Source of the DNA: Citrobacter telavivensis
GTDB taxonomy: Bacteria; Pseudomonadota; Gammaproteobacteria; Enterobacterales; Enterobacteriaceae
Assembly (NCBI GenBank): GCA_009363175.1
Contig: CP045205.1
Coordinates: forward strand, 868,001-932,000
DNA: 64,000 nucleotides
Direction of reading: 5' to 3'
The position numbers and the translations under genes are program-made. The notes beneath the pieces are model-generated. The model was not told the origin of the DNA and did no database searches. It worked only from the letters and a program-made list of their open reading frames with translations. Shown here in pieces: positions 41,078-49,417 of the stretch. How positions within the stretch are numbered: the first letter of the stretch is position 1; the number at the start of each line of letters is the position of its first letter.

Positions 41078-43498
41078 TTACTCGCCTTGTGTTGCGCTCT
41101 CAATCGTCAGGCGCACATCCGACGTGATGAGCTCCGCCAGCATCTGATACACCTTCATCGTTTCGCCCGGTTCCGCATCGCCGGTATCGCTGATGTAACC
41201 CTCGTCACGCAGGGTCAGCACCAGTGAGCTGAACACCGCCTTGTCGAAGAATTCCGGTGCGTTGATACCGTGCAGCACGGACAAACGCTGCGCCACGGTG
41301 CGGCTTTCTTTCTCCAGCGTCCCGCGGTTGATAGACGGGTTGGCGCTCAGCAGCCAGAAGGTGATGGCATAGCGTTGCAGCGTTTCGCGCGCGCCCGCCG
41401 CCAGCAGTTGCAGCGTGCGGGAGTGGGCCGGGTTGATATGCAGCTCGTCGTCCTGAACGGTAATCAGCCCCTGACGCTGCATTTCAGCCGTCAGCGCGTC
41501 AATCACGCCTGCCAGTTCATCACGCTCCCAGCGCAGGAACAGCTCGGCTTTCAGCATCGGGTAGAGCACGTCAACGTGTTGCAGCAGCGCTTCGCGGGAA
41601 ATATGACGATGCTGGGTGACGATCGCCGCCATCAGTGAAGGCAACACCAGCATATGCGCGATGTTATTGCGATAGTAGGTCATCAGCACCGCCTGCTCGC
41701 GCGGCAGAATGATGATATCGCCAATGGTATCCTTCTCGACTTCGAACTTGTTCATCTGCAACGCGTGATCGATAAGATCGCCGGCGCTGACAGATGGCAC
41801 GGTCGAATCAGAGGAATACGGCACATTGCGCATCAGATCCAGATAACAGTTGAGCTGCTCGGTCAGTTGCTCGCGGGTCAGCGAACGCTGACGAGAAGCT
41901 AACAGCGCGGTGCAGCACAGGTTCATGGCGTTTGCCGCACCCGCGTTGTTAATACGCACCATCAGCTCTGCCGCAATCCCGTTCACCGTTGGCGTCAGCC
42001 AGGCCGGACGCACGGCTTCGATAGGATCGATAGACTCGCGCCACTCCGGCACGTGGTGATTCAGGTACGTCATCAACGGCATCGGCTCGCCAAAGTTCAC
42101 GTAGCCCTGACCGAGATTACGCAGCTTGCTCAAGCCACGCAGCATCTGCGGCAGACTCTCTTTCTCTTTGGTTGCCCCGCGCAGCTCTTTGGCATAGGTT
42201 CCCACTTCCATCACGTGTTCGTAACCGATGTAAATCGGCACCAGGGTGATCGGACGGGTGCCACCGCGCAGCATCGCCTGGATAGTCATCGACAGCGTGC
42301 CGGTTTTCGGATCCAGCAGACGACCGGTACGGGAACGACCGCCTTCGACAAAGTATTCAACCGAGTAGCCGCGGCTGAACAGTTCGCCCAGATACTCACG
42401 GAAGACGGTGGAATAGAGCTTATTGCCCTTAAAGGTACGACGAATAAAGAACGCGCCCAGGCGGCGGAAGATCGGGCCTGCCGGCCAGAAGTTCAGGTTG
42501 ATACCCGCGGCAATATGCGGCGGCACCAGCCCCTGGTGATAGAGCACGTATGAGAGCAACAGATAGTCCATGTGGCTGCGGTGGCAGGGAACATAGACAA
42601 TTTCGTGCCCGTCGTGCGCCAGCTGGCGCACGCGCTCAGCGTTGTGAACGTTAATCCCCTGATAGAGCCGATTCCAGGTGAAGCCCAGGATACGGTCAGT
42701 CAGGCGAATCATCTCGTATGAGAAGTTGGCGGCGATCTCTTCCATCAGCGCAATCGCGTTTTGCTGCGCCTTTTCATGGGAGATTTTCTTGCTGCGCGCT
42801 TCATCTTCTACCGCGCGGGCAATCGCTTTGGACGCCAGTAGCTTGTTGAAGAGATCCTGACGTGCAGGCAGACGTGGCCCCACGGCAGCCAGTCGCTGAC
42901 GGGCAAAGTGCATACGCGCCACGCGTGCCAGTTTCTGCGCAATGATTTTATCCGTGCCGTGCTCATCGGCCATGCGGCGCAGGGAGACGGAAGGAGAGAA
43001 ACGGACAAAGCTGTCGCGACCCAGCCAGGAGACGGCAAAGAATTTCTGGATGCCGTTAAGCATACGCAGCGGCGGGTTAACCTCACCCTTCTCGCGACCC
43101 GGTGAGCGTCCAAACATCACCGACACCGGCACCATTTGCACATCCAGATCCGGATTGCTGCGATGCAGGTCGAGATAGTTATGGAACAGCTTAATGGACT
43201 CTTCTTTCGGCGTGTAATAGGTGAACACCCGCGGTCCGCCGTGAATGAACACATAGCGCGGCAACTGCGTACCATCGATCTCCAGCGGCTCTAATGGGTC
43301 GGGGAGATCGTGCGCCAGGCATTGCGCGCGCAGCGTCAGCAAGTCCGCTTTGGAGTTGTACGGTAAAACGTACATAATTGGACGAGAGGTATCGAGTCCT
43401 AACTCCGGGGCAGGATCTGCCGGAATAGACTTGCTTTTTACCAGTACGCTTAATGGTAAATTCAGGATTTTGTAGTAAATTCGTGGCCAGCCGGACAT
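41078..43498 (-). CDS. plsB: Glycerol-3-phosphate acyltransferase
   Basis: The 806-residue membrane-associated enzyme makes 1-acyl-glycerol-3-phosphate, the first committed step of phospholipid synthesis. The catalytic HX4D motif HRSHMD (near residue 305), the GGRSRTG block and the TLVPIYIGYE block are all present. The start MSGWPRIYYKIL gives the family length. It is divergent from dgkA, the same order as in E. coli. Confidence 0.97.
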   Translation of the reverse strand: MSGWPRIYYKILNLPLSVLVKSKSIPADPAPELGLDTSRPIMYVLPYNSKADLLTLRAQCLAHDLPDPLEPLEIDGTQLPRYVFIHGGPRVFTYYTPKEESIKLFHNYLDLHRSNPDLDVQMVPVSVMFGRSPGREKGEVNPPLRMLNGIQKFFAVSWLGRDSFVRFSPSVSLRRMADEHGTDKIIAQKLARVARMHFARQRLAAVGPRLPARQDLFNKLLASKAIARAVEDEARSKKISHEKAQQNAIALMEEIAANFSYEMIRLTDRILGFTWNRLYQGINVHNAERVRQLAHDGHEIVYVPCHRSHMDYLLLSYVLYHQGLVPPHIAAGINLNFWPAGPIFRRLGAFFIRRTFKGNKLYSTVFREYLGELFSRGYSVEYFVEGGRSRTGRLLDPKTGTLSMTIQAMLRGGTRPITLVPIYIGYEHVMEVGTYAKELRGATKEKESLPQMLRGLSKLRNLGQGYVNFGEPMPLMTYLNHHVPEWRESIDPIEAVRPAWLTPTVNGIAAELMVRINNAGAANAMNLCCTALLASRQRSLTREQLTEQLNCYLDLMRNVPYSSDSTVPSVSAGDLIDHALQMNKFEVEKDTIGDIIILPREQAVLMTYYRNNIAHMLVLPSLMAAIVTQHRHISREALLQHVDVLYPMLKAELFLRWERDELAGVIDALTAEMQRQGLITVQDDELHINPAHSRTLQLLAAGARETLQRYAITFWLLSANPSINRGTLEKESRTVAQRLSVLHGINAPEFFDKAVFSSLVLTLRDEGYISDTGDAEPGETMKVYQMLAELITSDVRLTIESATQGE

Positions 43499-43668
43499 AA
43501 ACGATGTAAAGCCTCTGGTTAATAATGCAATTGCGTTGCAAGGATATCAGAAAGTCATGTGAATTTCTGGTGTATCCCGTCATACTTCGCGCCGCGTTGC
43601 CTTAACTCGAATCACATGAGTTAACAAGACAATGTCATTGACGCCAATAATGCAAAAAGGTTCTTTTA

Positions 43669-44037
43669 ATGGCTAATAATACCACTGGATTCACCCGAAT
43701 TATCAAAGCCGCAGGCTATTCCTGGAAAGGTTTTCGCGCCGCGTGGATTAACGAGGCCGCGTTCCGTCAGGAGAGCGTGGCGGTTCTGCTGGCCGTGGCT
43801 ATCGCCTGTTGGCTGGATGTGGATGCCATTACGCGCGTGCTGTTGATTGGCTCCGTCATGCTGGTCATGATTGTTGAAATCCTGAACAGCGCCATCGAGG
43901 CCGTGGTGGACCGTATTGGTTCTGACTATCACGAACTCTCTGGTCGCGCAAAAGATATGGGCTCGGCGGCGGTGCTGCTCTCTATCATTGTGGCGCTGAT
44001 CACCTGGGGCATCCTGCTGTGGACACATTTTCGCTAA
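43669..44037 (+). CDS. dgkA: Diacylglycerol kinase
   Basis: The 122-residue trimeric membrane protein has three transmembrane helices and the family signature EILNSAIEAVVDRIG with the catalytic Glu. It recycles diacylglycerol, produced during periplasmic glucan and lipid A modification, to phosphatidic acid. The Shine-Dalgarno AAAGG precedes ATG 43669. It lies between plsB and lexA. Confidence 0.97.
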   Translation: MANNTTGFTRIIKAAGYSWKGFRAAWINEAAFRQESVAVLLAVAIACWLDVDAITRVLLIGSVMLVMIVEILNSAIEAVVDRIGSDYHELSGRAKDMGSAAVLLSIIVALITWGILLWTHFR

Positions 44038-44115
44038 GGTTTTTTCGACCCTGATTCCATAACAGGTTAAATCTGCTGTTGAATGTGCAGTTTGTGGTTC
44101 CAAAATCACCTTTAG

Positions 44116-44152
44116 CTGTATATACTCACAGCATAACTGTATATACACCCAG
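44116..44152 (+). promoter_or_regulatory. Two LexA boxes in the lexA-dinF promoter
   Basis: CTGTATATACTCACAG (44116-44131) and CTGTATATACACCCAG (44137-44152) both fit CTG-N10-CAG and are 21 bp apart, so LexA dimers sit on the same face of the helix. They lie 8-45 bp before the lexA start and give autorepression, as in E. coli. Confidence 0.95.
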
Positions 44153-44160
44153 GGGGCGGA

Positions 44161-44769
44161 ATGAAAGCGTTAACGGCCAGGCAACAAGAGGTGTTTGATC
44201 TCATTCGGGATCACATCAGCCAGACAGGTATGCCACCGACGCGTGCAGAGATCGCACAGCGTTTGGGGTTCCGTTCCCCAAACGCGGCTGAAGAACACCT
44301 GAAAGCGCTGGCGCGTAAAGGAGCAATTGAAATCGTCTCCGGCGCTTCTCGCGGCATTCGACTGCTGCAGGAAGAAGAAGAGGGTTTACCGCTCATCGGT
44401 CGTGTTGCGGCGGGCGAACCCTTGCTGGCGCAGCAGCACATTGAAGGCCATTATCAGGTGGATCCGTCTTTGTTTAAGCCGAATGCCGATTTCCTGCTGC
44501 GCGTCAGCGGAATGTCGATGAAAGATATCGGCATTATGGATGGCGATTTGTTGGCGGTACACAAAACCCAGGATGTGCGTAACGGCCAGGTGGTTGTGGC
44601 GCGTATCGACGACGAAGTGACGGTCAAACGCTTGAAAAAACAGGGCAACAAAGTTGAGTTGCTGCCTGAAAACAGCGAATTTAAACCTATCCTGGTTGAC
44701 CTTCGCGAACAGAATTTCACCATCGAAGGATTGGCCGTTGGCGTCATCCGTAACGGTGAATGGCTGTAG
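44161..44769 (+). CDS. lexA: LexA repressor, SOS regulator
   Basis: The 202-residue protein has a winged-helix DNA-binding domain (PPTRAEIAQRLGF) and an S24 self-cleaving domain. The scissile Ala84-Gly85 lies in RVAAGEP, the catalytic Ser119 in VSGMSM and Lys156 in VTVKRL; all three match E. coli numbering. It is cleaved when RecA filaments form. It is followed by dinF in the same SOS operon, separated by a REP and a 9-bp tandem repeat. Confidence 0.99.
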   Translation: MKALTARQQEVFDLIRDHISQTGMPPTRAEIAQRLGFRSPNAAEEHLKALARKGAIEIVSGASRGIRLLQEEEEGLPLIGRVAAGEPLLAQQHIEGHYQVDPSLFKPNADFLLRVSGMSMKDIGIMDGDLLAVHKTQDVRNGQVVVARIDDEVTVKRLKKQGNKVELLPENSEFKPILVDLREQNFTIEGLAVGVIRNGEWL

Positions 44770-44776
44770 TATTCCT

Positions 44777-44838
44777 GTAGGCCGGATGAGGCGTTTACGC
44801 CGCTATCCGGCACTCTCACCACTCTCACCACTCTCGTT
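44777..44838. repeat. Single REP unit plus three 9-bp tandem repeats between lexA and dinF
   Basis: A REP unit GTAGGCCGGATGAGGCG with CGCTATCCGGCA (44777-44812) is followed directly by ACTCTCACC twice and a diverged third copy ACTCTCGTT (44812-44838). The tandem units run into the first candidate dinF ATG, leaving no Shine-Dalgarno there. Confidence 0.8.
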
Positions 44839-44862
44839 ATGACCTCTTCTCAGGCTCGCTCC

Positions 44863-46188
44863 ATGCCGTTTTTTGCTCCTGCTGACAAAGCGCTCTGGCG
44901 TCTCGCCTTACCGATGATTTTCTCCAATATCACCGTTCCGCTGTTGGGACTGGTGGATACGGCGGTCATTGGTCACCTGGACAGCCCCGTGTATCTCGGC
45001 GGGGTGGCGGTGGGGGCGACGGCAACCAGTTTTCTGTTCATGCTCCTGCTCTTTTTACGCATGAGCACGACCGGGTTGACGGCGCAGGCGTTCGGTGCGA
45101 AGAATCCTCAGGCGCTGGCGCGGGCTCTGGTGCAACCGCTGATCCTGGCGTTGGGCGCAGGGGCAGTGATTGCGCTCTTTCGTACACCGATTATCGATCT
45201 GGCGCTGCACATTGTGGGTGGTAGCGAAGCGGTACTGGAACAGGCAAGACGGTTTCTGGCCATTCGCTGGCTGAGCGCCCCGGCATCGCTGGCGAATCTG
45301 GTATTGCTCGGTTGGTTACTGGGCGTACAGTACGCGCGTGCGCCGGTGATCCTGCTGATTGTCGGCAATATCCTGAATATTGTGCTCGACCTCTGGCTGG
45401 TGATGGGGTTGCACATGAACGTGCAAGGAGCCGCGCTGGCGACGGTGATCGCGGAATATGCGACGCTGCTGATCGGTTTGTTGATGGTGCGTAAAGTGTT
45501 GCACCTGCGTGGCGTCTCCCTCGTTATGCTCAAACAGGCCTGGCGGGGAAACATTCGTCGCCTTCTGGCGCTCAATCGCGACATCATGCTGCGTTCACTG
45601 CTGCTGCAACTTTGCTTTGGCGCTATCACCGTGCTGGGGGCCAGACTGGGCAGCGATATCATCGCCGTTAACGCCGTATTGATGACGCTGCTGACATTTA
45701 CGGCCTATGCGCTGGATGGCTTTGCTTACGCCGTGGAGGCGCATTCTGGTCAGGCCTATGGTGCCCGCGACGGCAGTCAGTTACTGGAAGTCTGGCGTGC
45801 CGCGTGCCGCCAGTCAGGTATCGTCGCGCTGCTGTTTTCACTGGTTTATTTACTCGCCGGCGAACCGATCGTTGCGCTGCTGACATCACTACCACAAATC
45901 CAACAACTGGCCGATCGCTACCTGCTCTGGCAGGCGATTTTGCCTCTGGTCGGCGTCTGGTGCTATCTGCTGGATGGCATGTTTATCGGCGCAACGCGGG
46001 CGGCTGAAATGCGCAACAGCATGGCGGTGGCCGCCGCCGGGTTTGCGCTGACGCTATTCGCGCTACCCGTGTTGGGTAATCACGGTTTATGGCTGGCGCT
46101 GGCGGTATTTCTGGCGCTGCGCGGGCTGTCATTAGCCTGGATCTGGCGGCGTCACTGGCGAAACGGAACCTGGTTTACTGTCTCGTAA
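44863..46188 (+). CDS. dinF: MATE-family efflux protein, SOS-inducible
   Basis: The 441-residue protein (449 from ATG 44839) has twelve membrane segments and is a MATE transporter of the DinF branch, with VPLLGLVDTAVIGHLDSP at the N terminus. It exports toxic compounds, and in E. coli has been linked to oxidative stress and bile-salt protection. The ATG at 44863 (MPFFAPADKALW) is chosen because AGG lies at the right distance; ATG 44839 follows a tandem repeat with no ribosome binding site. It is cotranscribed with lexA. Confidence 0.93.
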   Translation: MPFFAPADKALWRLALPMIFSNITVPLLGLVDTAVIGHLDSPVYLGGVAVGATATSFLFMLLLFLRMSTTGLTAQAFGAKNPQALARALVQPLILALGAGAVIALFRTPIIDLALHIVGGSEAVLEQARRFLAIRWLSAPASLANLVLLGWLLGVQYARAPVILLIVGNILNIVLDLWLVMGLHMNVQGAALATVIAEYATLLIGLLMVRKVLHLRGVSLVMLKQAWRGNIRRLLALNRDIMLRSLLLQLCFGAITVLGARLGSDIIAVNAVLMTLLTFTAYALDGFAYAVEAHSGQAYGARDGSQLLEVWRAACRQSGIVALLFSLVYLLAGEPIVALLTSLPQIQQLADRYLLWQAILPLVGVWCYLLDGMFIGATRAAEMRNSMAVAAAGFALTLFALPVLGNHGLWLALAVFLALRGLSLAWIWRRHWRNGTWFTVS

Positions 46189-46318
46189 TGGTTAAAGATT
46201 CTGAATAGTGAATTTAACCCAGAATCTATGACTACACTTAATCTCACGTCCAGCAGAAAACGAACGCAGTTGGGCGGTTTACTCTCACTATTCACAGCCT
46301 AATAAAGAGGACTTTATG

Positions 46319-46528
46319 ATGAATAAAGACGAAGTCGGCGGTAACTGGAAACAGTTCAAAGGTAAAGTGAAAGAGCAGTGGGGCAAACTGACCGATGACG
46401 ATATGACGGTCATTGAAGGTAAGCGTGATCAACTGGTGGGTAAAATCCAGGAACGTTATGGTTACGCGAAAGACCAGGCGGAGAAAGAGGTCGATAGCTG
46501 GGAAAAACGCAACGACTATCGCTGGTAA
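46319..46528 (+). CDS. yjbJ: CsbD-family stress protein YjbJ
   Basis: The 69-residue hydrophilic protein (GNWKQFKGKVKEQWGKLTDD, the family hallmark; KDQAEKEVDSW near the end) is a CsbD-like protein, abundant and sigmaS-dependent in E. coli. CTACACTTAAT at about 46232, upstream, resembles a sigmaS -10 region. ATGs at 46316 and 46319 are both possible; the second matches E. coli. An 8-bp dyad AGATTCTG/CAGAATCT (46196-46203, 46220-46227) lies after dinF. Confidence 0.93.
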   Translation: MNKDEVGGNWKQFKGKVKEQWGKLTDDDMTVIEGKRDQLVGKIQERYGYAKDQAEKEVDSWEKRNDYRW

Positions 46529-46605
46529 TCCCCCCTCTTACCCGTGAGTACAAGGATGTACACCCCTCTGTTTGCTTCGGGCGGCATCGCGTGCCGCCCA
46601 CGCCC

Positions 46606-47121
46606 TTAACGGGGCTTCTTTTTAACCTGAATCGAATGGTCGTGCTGGCACTCGCCAGGATGACGACAGGCTTCTACTTCCACGCAGGCTGAACATAATC
46701 CGTGTGCTTCAATGACATTGTGGCGCAGGGCAAATCCCATCTTCGCTGCCAGCGTATGCATAATGTCTTCCACGCCTTCCGCACACTCTTCCTTCACCGC
46801 GCCGCAGCGGTCACAGATAAACATGGCGGAAGTATGGGTCGGCTGATCGAACAGGTAGCACAACACGTAGCTGTTGGTGGATTCGACCTTATGCACAAAC
46901 CCTTGTTCAAGTAGAAAATCGAGGGCGCGATAGACCGTTGGCGGCTTGGCCTGCGGTTCGGATTCACGCAGCAGGTCGAGCAGATCGTAAGCGCTAATCG
47001 CGCCTTCCTGCAGGCTCATCAGACGCAACACTTCGAGGCGCTGTGGGGTCAGGCGCACATTGCGTTGCGCGCACAGTTTTTCAGCTTGCGCCAGCAACTC
47101 TTGCGTTGTGGTCTTTTCCAT
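46606..47121 (-). CDS. zur: Zinc uptake regulator Zur
   Basis: The 171-residue Fur-family repressor has a winged-helix N-terminal half (VRLTPQRLEVLRLM, KPPTVYRALDFLLEQGFVHK) and zinc-binding cysteines in CDRCG and CSACVEVEAC. A His-rich C-terminal tail (HPGECQHDHS) follows. It represses zinc importers when zinc is adequate. In E. coli zur is followed by yjbL/yjbM; here an outer membrane protein gene and a HicAB-like pair occupy the space before dusA. Confidence 0.96.
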   Translation of the reverse strand: MEKTTTQELLAQAEKLCAQRNVRLTPQRLEVLRLMSLQEGAISAYDLLDLLRESEPQAKPPTVYRALDFLLEQGFVHKVESTNSYVLCYLFDQPTHTSAMFICDRCGAVKEECAEGVEDIMHTLAAKMGFALRHNVIEAHGLCSACVEVEACRHPGECQHDHSIQVKKKPR

Positions 47122-47275
47122 TGGGCACCTCGGATCGCGTGGAGTAAGAAAACCCTCACTTTATCATGTTATGGGAGAAACGCCGAGTTCCAGGCCAGAG
47201 CGATAAATCGCCCGCTAATCTTTCCCTGATTTACAAACTCTTCTATATATATTGAGGCATGTCACAAAAATAAAC

Positions 47276-47299
47276 GCCCCGGCGATAAAAGGACGGGGC
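47276..47299. other. Hairpin between zur and the TraF-like gene
   Basis: GCCCCG/CGGGGC arms (47276-47281 and 47294-47299) with a 12-base loop. On the minus strand the stem is followed by a T-rich stretch, so it looks like a terminator remnant, though no gene precedes it on that strand. The rest of the 279-bp gap is AT-rich and without a gene. Confidence 0.35.
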
Positions 47300-47400
47300 A
47301 AAACAGGCAACTTTTTCCTTGTTAATCACAGCAATGCTCCAGCTTTGTCCGGTTGATACTGGCAGAGACGATTTTCACCTGCGAATAAAATGGGCTTACT

Positions 47401-48648
47401 GTGAATAAAAATTTGAATATTTTGGTGGTGGCGATGACGGGCTCGCTGTTGGCGTCTCAAACCGCGAGTGCCGCGAATTCCTGGACAGAAGCGCGTAATG
47501 ACGCGATGGGCGGCACGGGCGTGGCGTCAGCAAATTATGGCAGCGGCGTACTCATCAACCCGGCATTATTGGCGAAGTCACAGCCGGATGATGACATTAC
47601 GGTGATCTTCCCGGCTATCGGTGGACAGATTTCCGACAAGGATAATCTGCGCGATAAGATTGATGATGTCACCGACGACGTGAATAACTACCGCCGCTCC
47701 CTGGACAATATCAACCCTCTCGATCTCTTTGTTCCCGGCAGCGCAGGCTACCGGCAGGTGTCTAATGCCGCGGGCGATCTGGCTGACCAACTGGAATCCC
47801 TGAAAGGGAAAACGGCCAGTGCGAAAGCCGGGGGCGGGCTTGCGGTCAGCATTCCGAACGATGTGTTAGCCGTGGCCTTTGTGGCGAAAGCCAACGCCCG
47901 CGCCCGTGTGAGTTCGTCTATTGATCAGGGCGACATTGACACGCTGCGCGGCGTTGAAGCGGTGCCTTCCAGCATCCTGGCGGTGGATCCTGAGAACCTT
48001 AAGTCAAAAGGGTTTGGCCGCGCCGCCATTGTCTCTGATTACGGTGTCGCGGTGGCTCGCCAGTTCGACCTGGGCGGCGTACCGGTTTCGGTTGGCGTGA
48101 CGCCGAAACTGCAAAAAACCTGGCTCTACAACTACACGGTCTCGATTTACGATTTCAATAGCGACGACATCAACAGCAGTCGCTATCGCAATGATGATAC
48201 CGGTTTTAACGTTGATGCGGGCCTGGCCGCGGACTTTGGCGAACACTGGACGGTTGGCCTGAGCGGGCAAAACCTGTTCTCTCGCGATATCGACACAAAA
48301 GAGGTGGCTGGCGTCCGCGATACTTACCAGATTCGACCGTTGGTCACCGCCGGTGTGGCGTGGCACAACGATCTGCTGACGCTGAGCGCAGACGGTGATT
48401 TAACCGAAACTAAAGGCTTCAAAAGCGAGGAAAACTCACAGTATGTTGGCGTCGGTGCTGAAGTCCGACCGCTCGACTGGTTGGCCGTCCGTGCCGGTTA
48501 TCGTGCTGACGTGAAGGACAATGACAGCAATGTCTTCACCGGCGGTGTCGGGTTTGCCCCGTTCAATCGCGTCCATCTTGATTTGATGGGGCTGTACGGC
48601 GAGGACGAAACCTGGGGTGCAGGCGCGCAGGTCAGCGTGACGTTCTGA
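47401..48648 (+). CDS. TraF-family outer membrane beta-barrel protein (conjugal transfer TraF-like)
   Basis: The 415-residue protein starts with GTG 47401, has a signal peptide ending QTASAAN and a FadL/OmpP1-like start, NDAMGGTGVASANYGSGVLINPALLAK, shown by its DAMGGTGVAS motif. Many amphipathic beta strands follow, ending in QVSVTF with the terminal Phe of outer membrane barrels. It resembles the chromosomal conjugal transfer TraF (TraF_2) family, whose function is not established. No other transfer genes are nearby. It appears to be an insertion between zur and dusA. Confidence 0.75.
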   Translation: MNKNLNILVVAMTGSLLASQTASAANSWTEARNDAMGGTGVASANYGSGVLINPALLAKSQPDDDITVIFPAIGGQISDKDNLRDKIDDVTDDVNNYRRSLDNINPLDLFVPGSAGYRQVSNAAGDLADQLESLKGKTASAKAGGGLAVSIPNDVLAVAFVAKANARARVSSSIDQGDIDTLRGVEAVPSSILAVDPENLKSKGFGRAAIVSDYGVAVARQFDLGGVPVSVGVTPKLQKTWLYNYTVSIYDFNSDDINSSRYRNDDTGFNVDAGLAADFGEHWTVGLSGQNLFSRDIDTKEVAGVRDTYQIRPLVTAGVAWHNDLLTLSADGDLTETKGFKSEENSQYVGVGAEVRPLDWLAVRAGYRADVKDNDSNVFTGGVGFAPFNRVHLDLMGLYGEDETWGAGAQVSVTF

Positions 48649-48678
48649 TGAGGATGGCGGGGCAGTATGCCCCGTCTT

Positions 48679-49011
48679 TCAGCCATGAGCTGCTTTAGTC
48701 AACGTATCGTTAATCCATTGATTTACACTTTTCCCGGAGACTTCGGCGGCGATGTTAATCGCCGAATGCACCTCCGGAGAAATACGCAGACTGATCTTTC
48801 CACTAGCCGGGCGCAGAGGTTCTCTGCCTTGTTCAGCACAGTAAGAAAGGTAATCATCGACCGCTTCTTCGAAGGCATTGCGAAGATCGGAAACGTTGTC
48901 GGCATGGAAACCAATCACATCACGTATACCGGCAACATGCCCGACGAAGCACAAATCTTCGTCACTGTAATCAATTTTGGCGGCATAGCCTTTATAAGTC
49001 ATGGTGTTCAT
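48679..49011 (-). CDS. HicB-family antitoxin
   Basis: The 110-residue protein has an N-terminal HicB-like partial RNase H fold (YKGYAAKIDYSDEDLCFVGHVAGIRDVIGFHADNV region) and a C-terminal ribbon-helix-helix (GKISLRISPEVHSAINIAAE) for DNA binding. Its start overlaps the end of the hicA-type gene upstream (CCATGA), the usual toxin-antitoxin order with the toxin first. It is intact and should repress the operon at the dyad near 49320. Confidence 0.88.
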   Translation of the reverse strand: MNTMTYKGYAAKIDYSDEDLCFVGHVAGIRDVIGFHADNVSDLRNAFEEAVDDYLSYCAEQGREPLRPASGKISLRISPEVHSAINIAAEVSGKSVNQWINDTLTKAAHG

Positions 49012-49272
49012 GGGATCACTCCTACTGCGATAAGAAAGGCCATAGCATCCTTGACCTGATAAACTTTGGCTTCCTTTTCAGGATGTGGGCGATGAAAAGA
49101 GGCCACAACCTGATTGATTTCAAATCTGACACGGGATCCGTTCCCCTCTGAGACCTTTGCACCTAAGGCAACAAACAGCGCCTCAATTTTTCGCCATTCC
49201 AGCGCCGCAGGCGTTGGTAGTGAGAAAATCTGCTGTAATGTTTTTTTGGTATCTGGCGCTTAGTGATGTCAT
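49008..49272 (-). pseudogene. HicA-family toxin gene with a frameshift in an A7 tract
   Basis: From ATG 49272 the frame reads MTSLSARYQK; the family sequence then continues in another frame as TLQQIFSLPTPAALEW, IEALFVALGAKVSEGNGSRVRF, FHRPHPEKEAKVYQVKDAM and IAVGVIP, stopping on HicB's start. The shift falls in a run of seven A (plus-strand T at 49241-49247); six A would restore one open frame. The long frame has no start codon of its own upstream. The catalytic His of HicA sits in FHRPHP. It may be a true mutation, an assembly error, or a gene depending on slippage. Confidence 0.7.
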
Positions 49273-49319
49273 ATCAATGCCGTTTCCTTGTGAGTATAAT
49301 GCCCGCCAGGACAATTTGA

Positions 49320-49340
49320 TGCTATCATTTTTTGATAGCA
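49320..49340. promoter_or_regulatory. Operator-like dyad upstream of hicA
   Basis: TGCTATCA/TGATAGCA (49320-49327 and 49333-49340) with a T5 spacer lies about 50 bp upstream of the toxin start, next to a TATACT -10 candidate on the minus strand. HicB-type antitoxins repress at such dyads. Confidence 0.55.
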
Positions 49341-49417
49341 CATCAAGGTGAATCGTATCCCTTTCCTGCCTGTGCTATAGTAGCGCCCCCAAATCACCGG
49401 ATGCTCAAAAAATCACC

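Noticed and set aside
49236..49250. Programmed -1 ribosomal frameshift on A-AAA-AAC in hicA
   Set aside because: The body of HicA is in the +1 frame relative to the ATG frame, so a -1 slip would not produce the protein.
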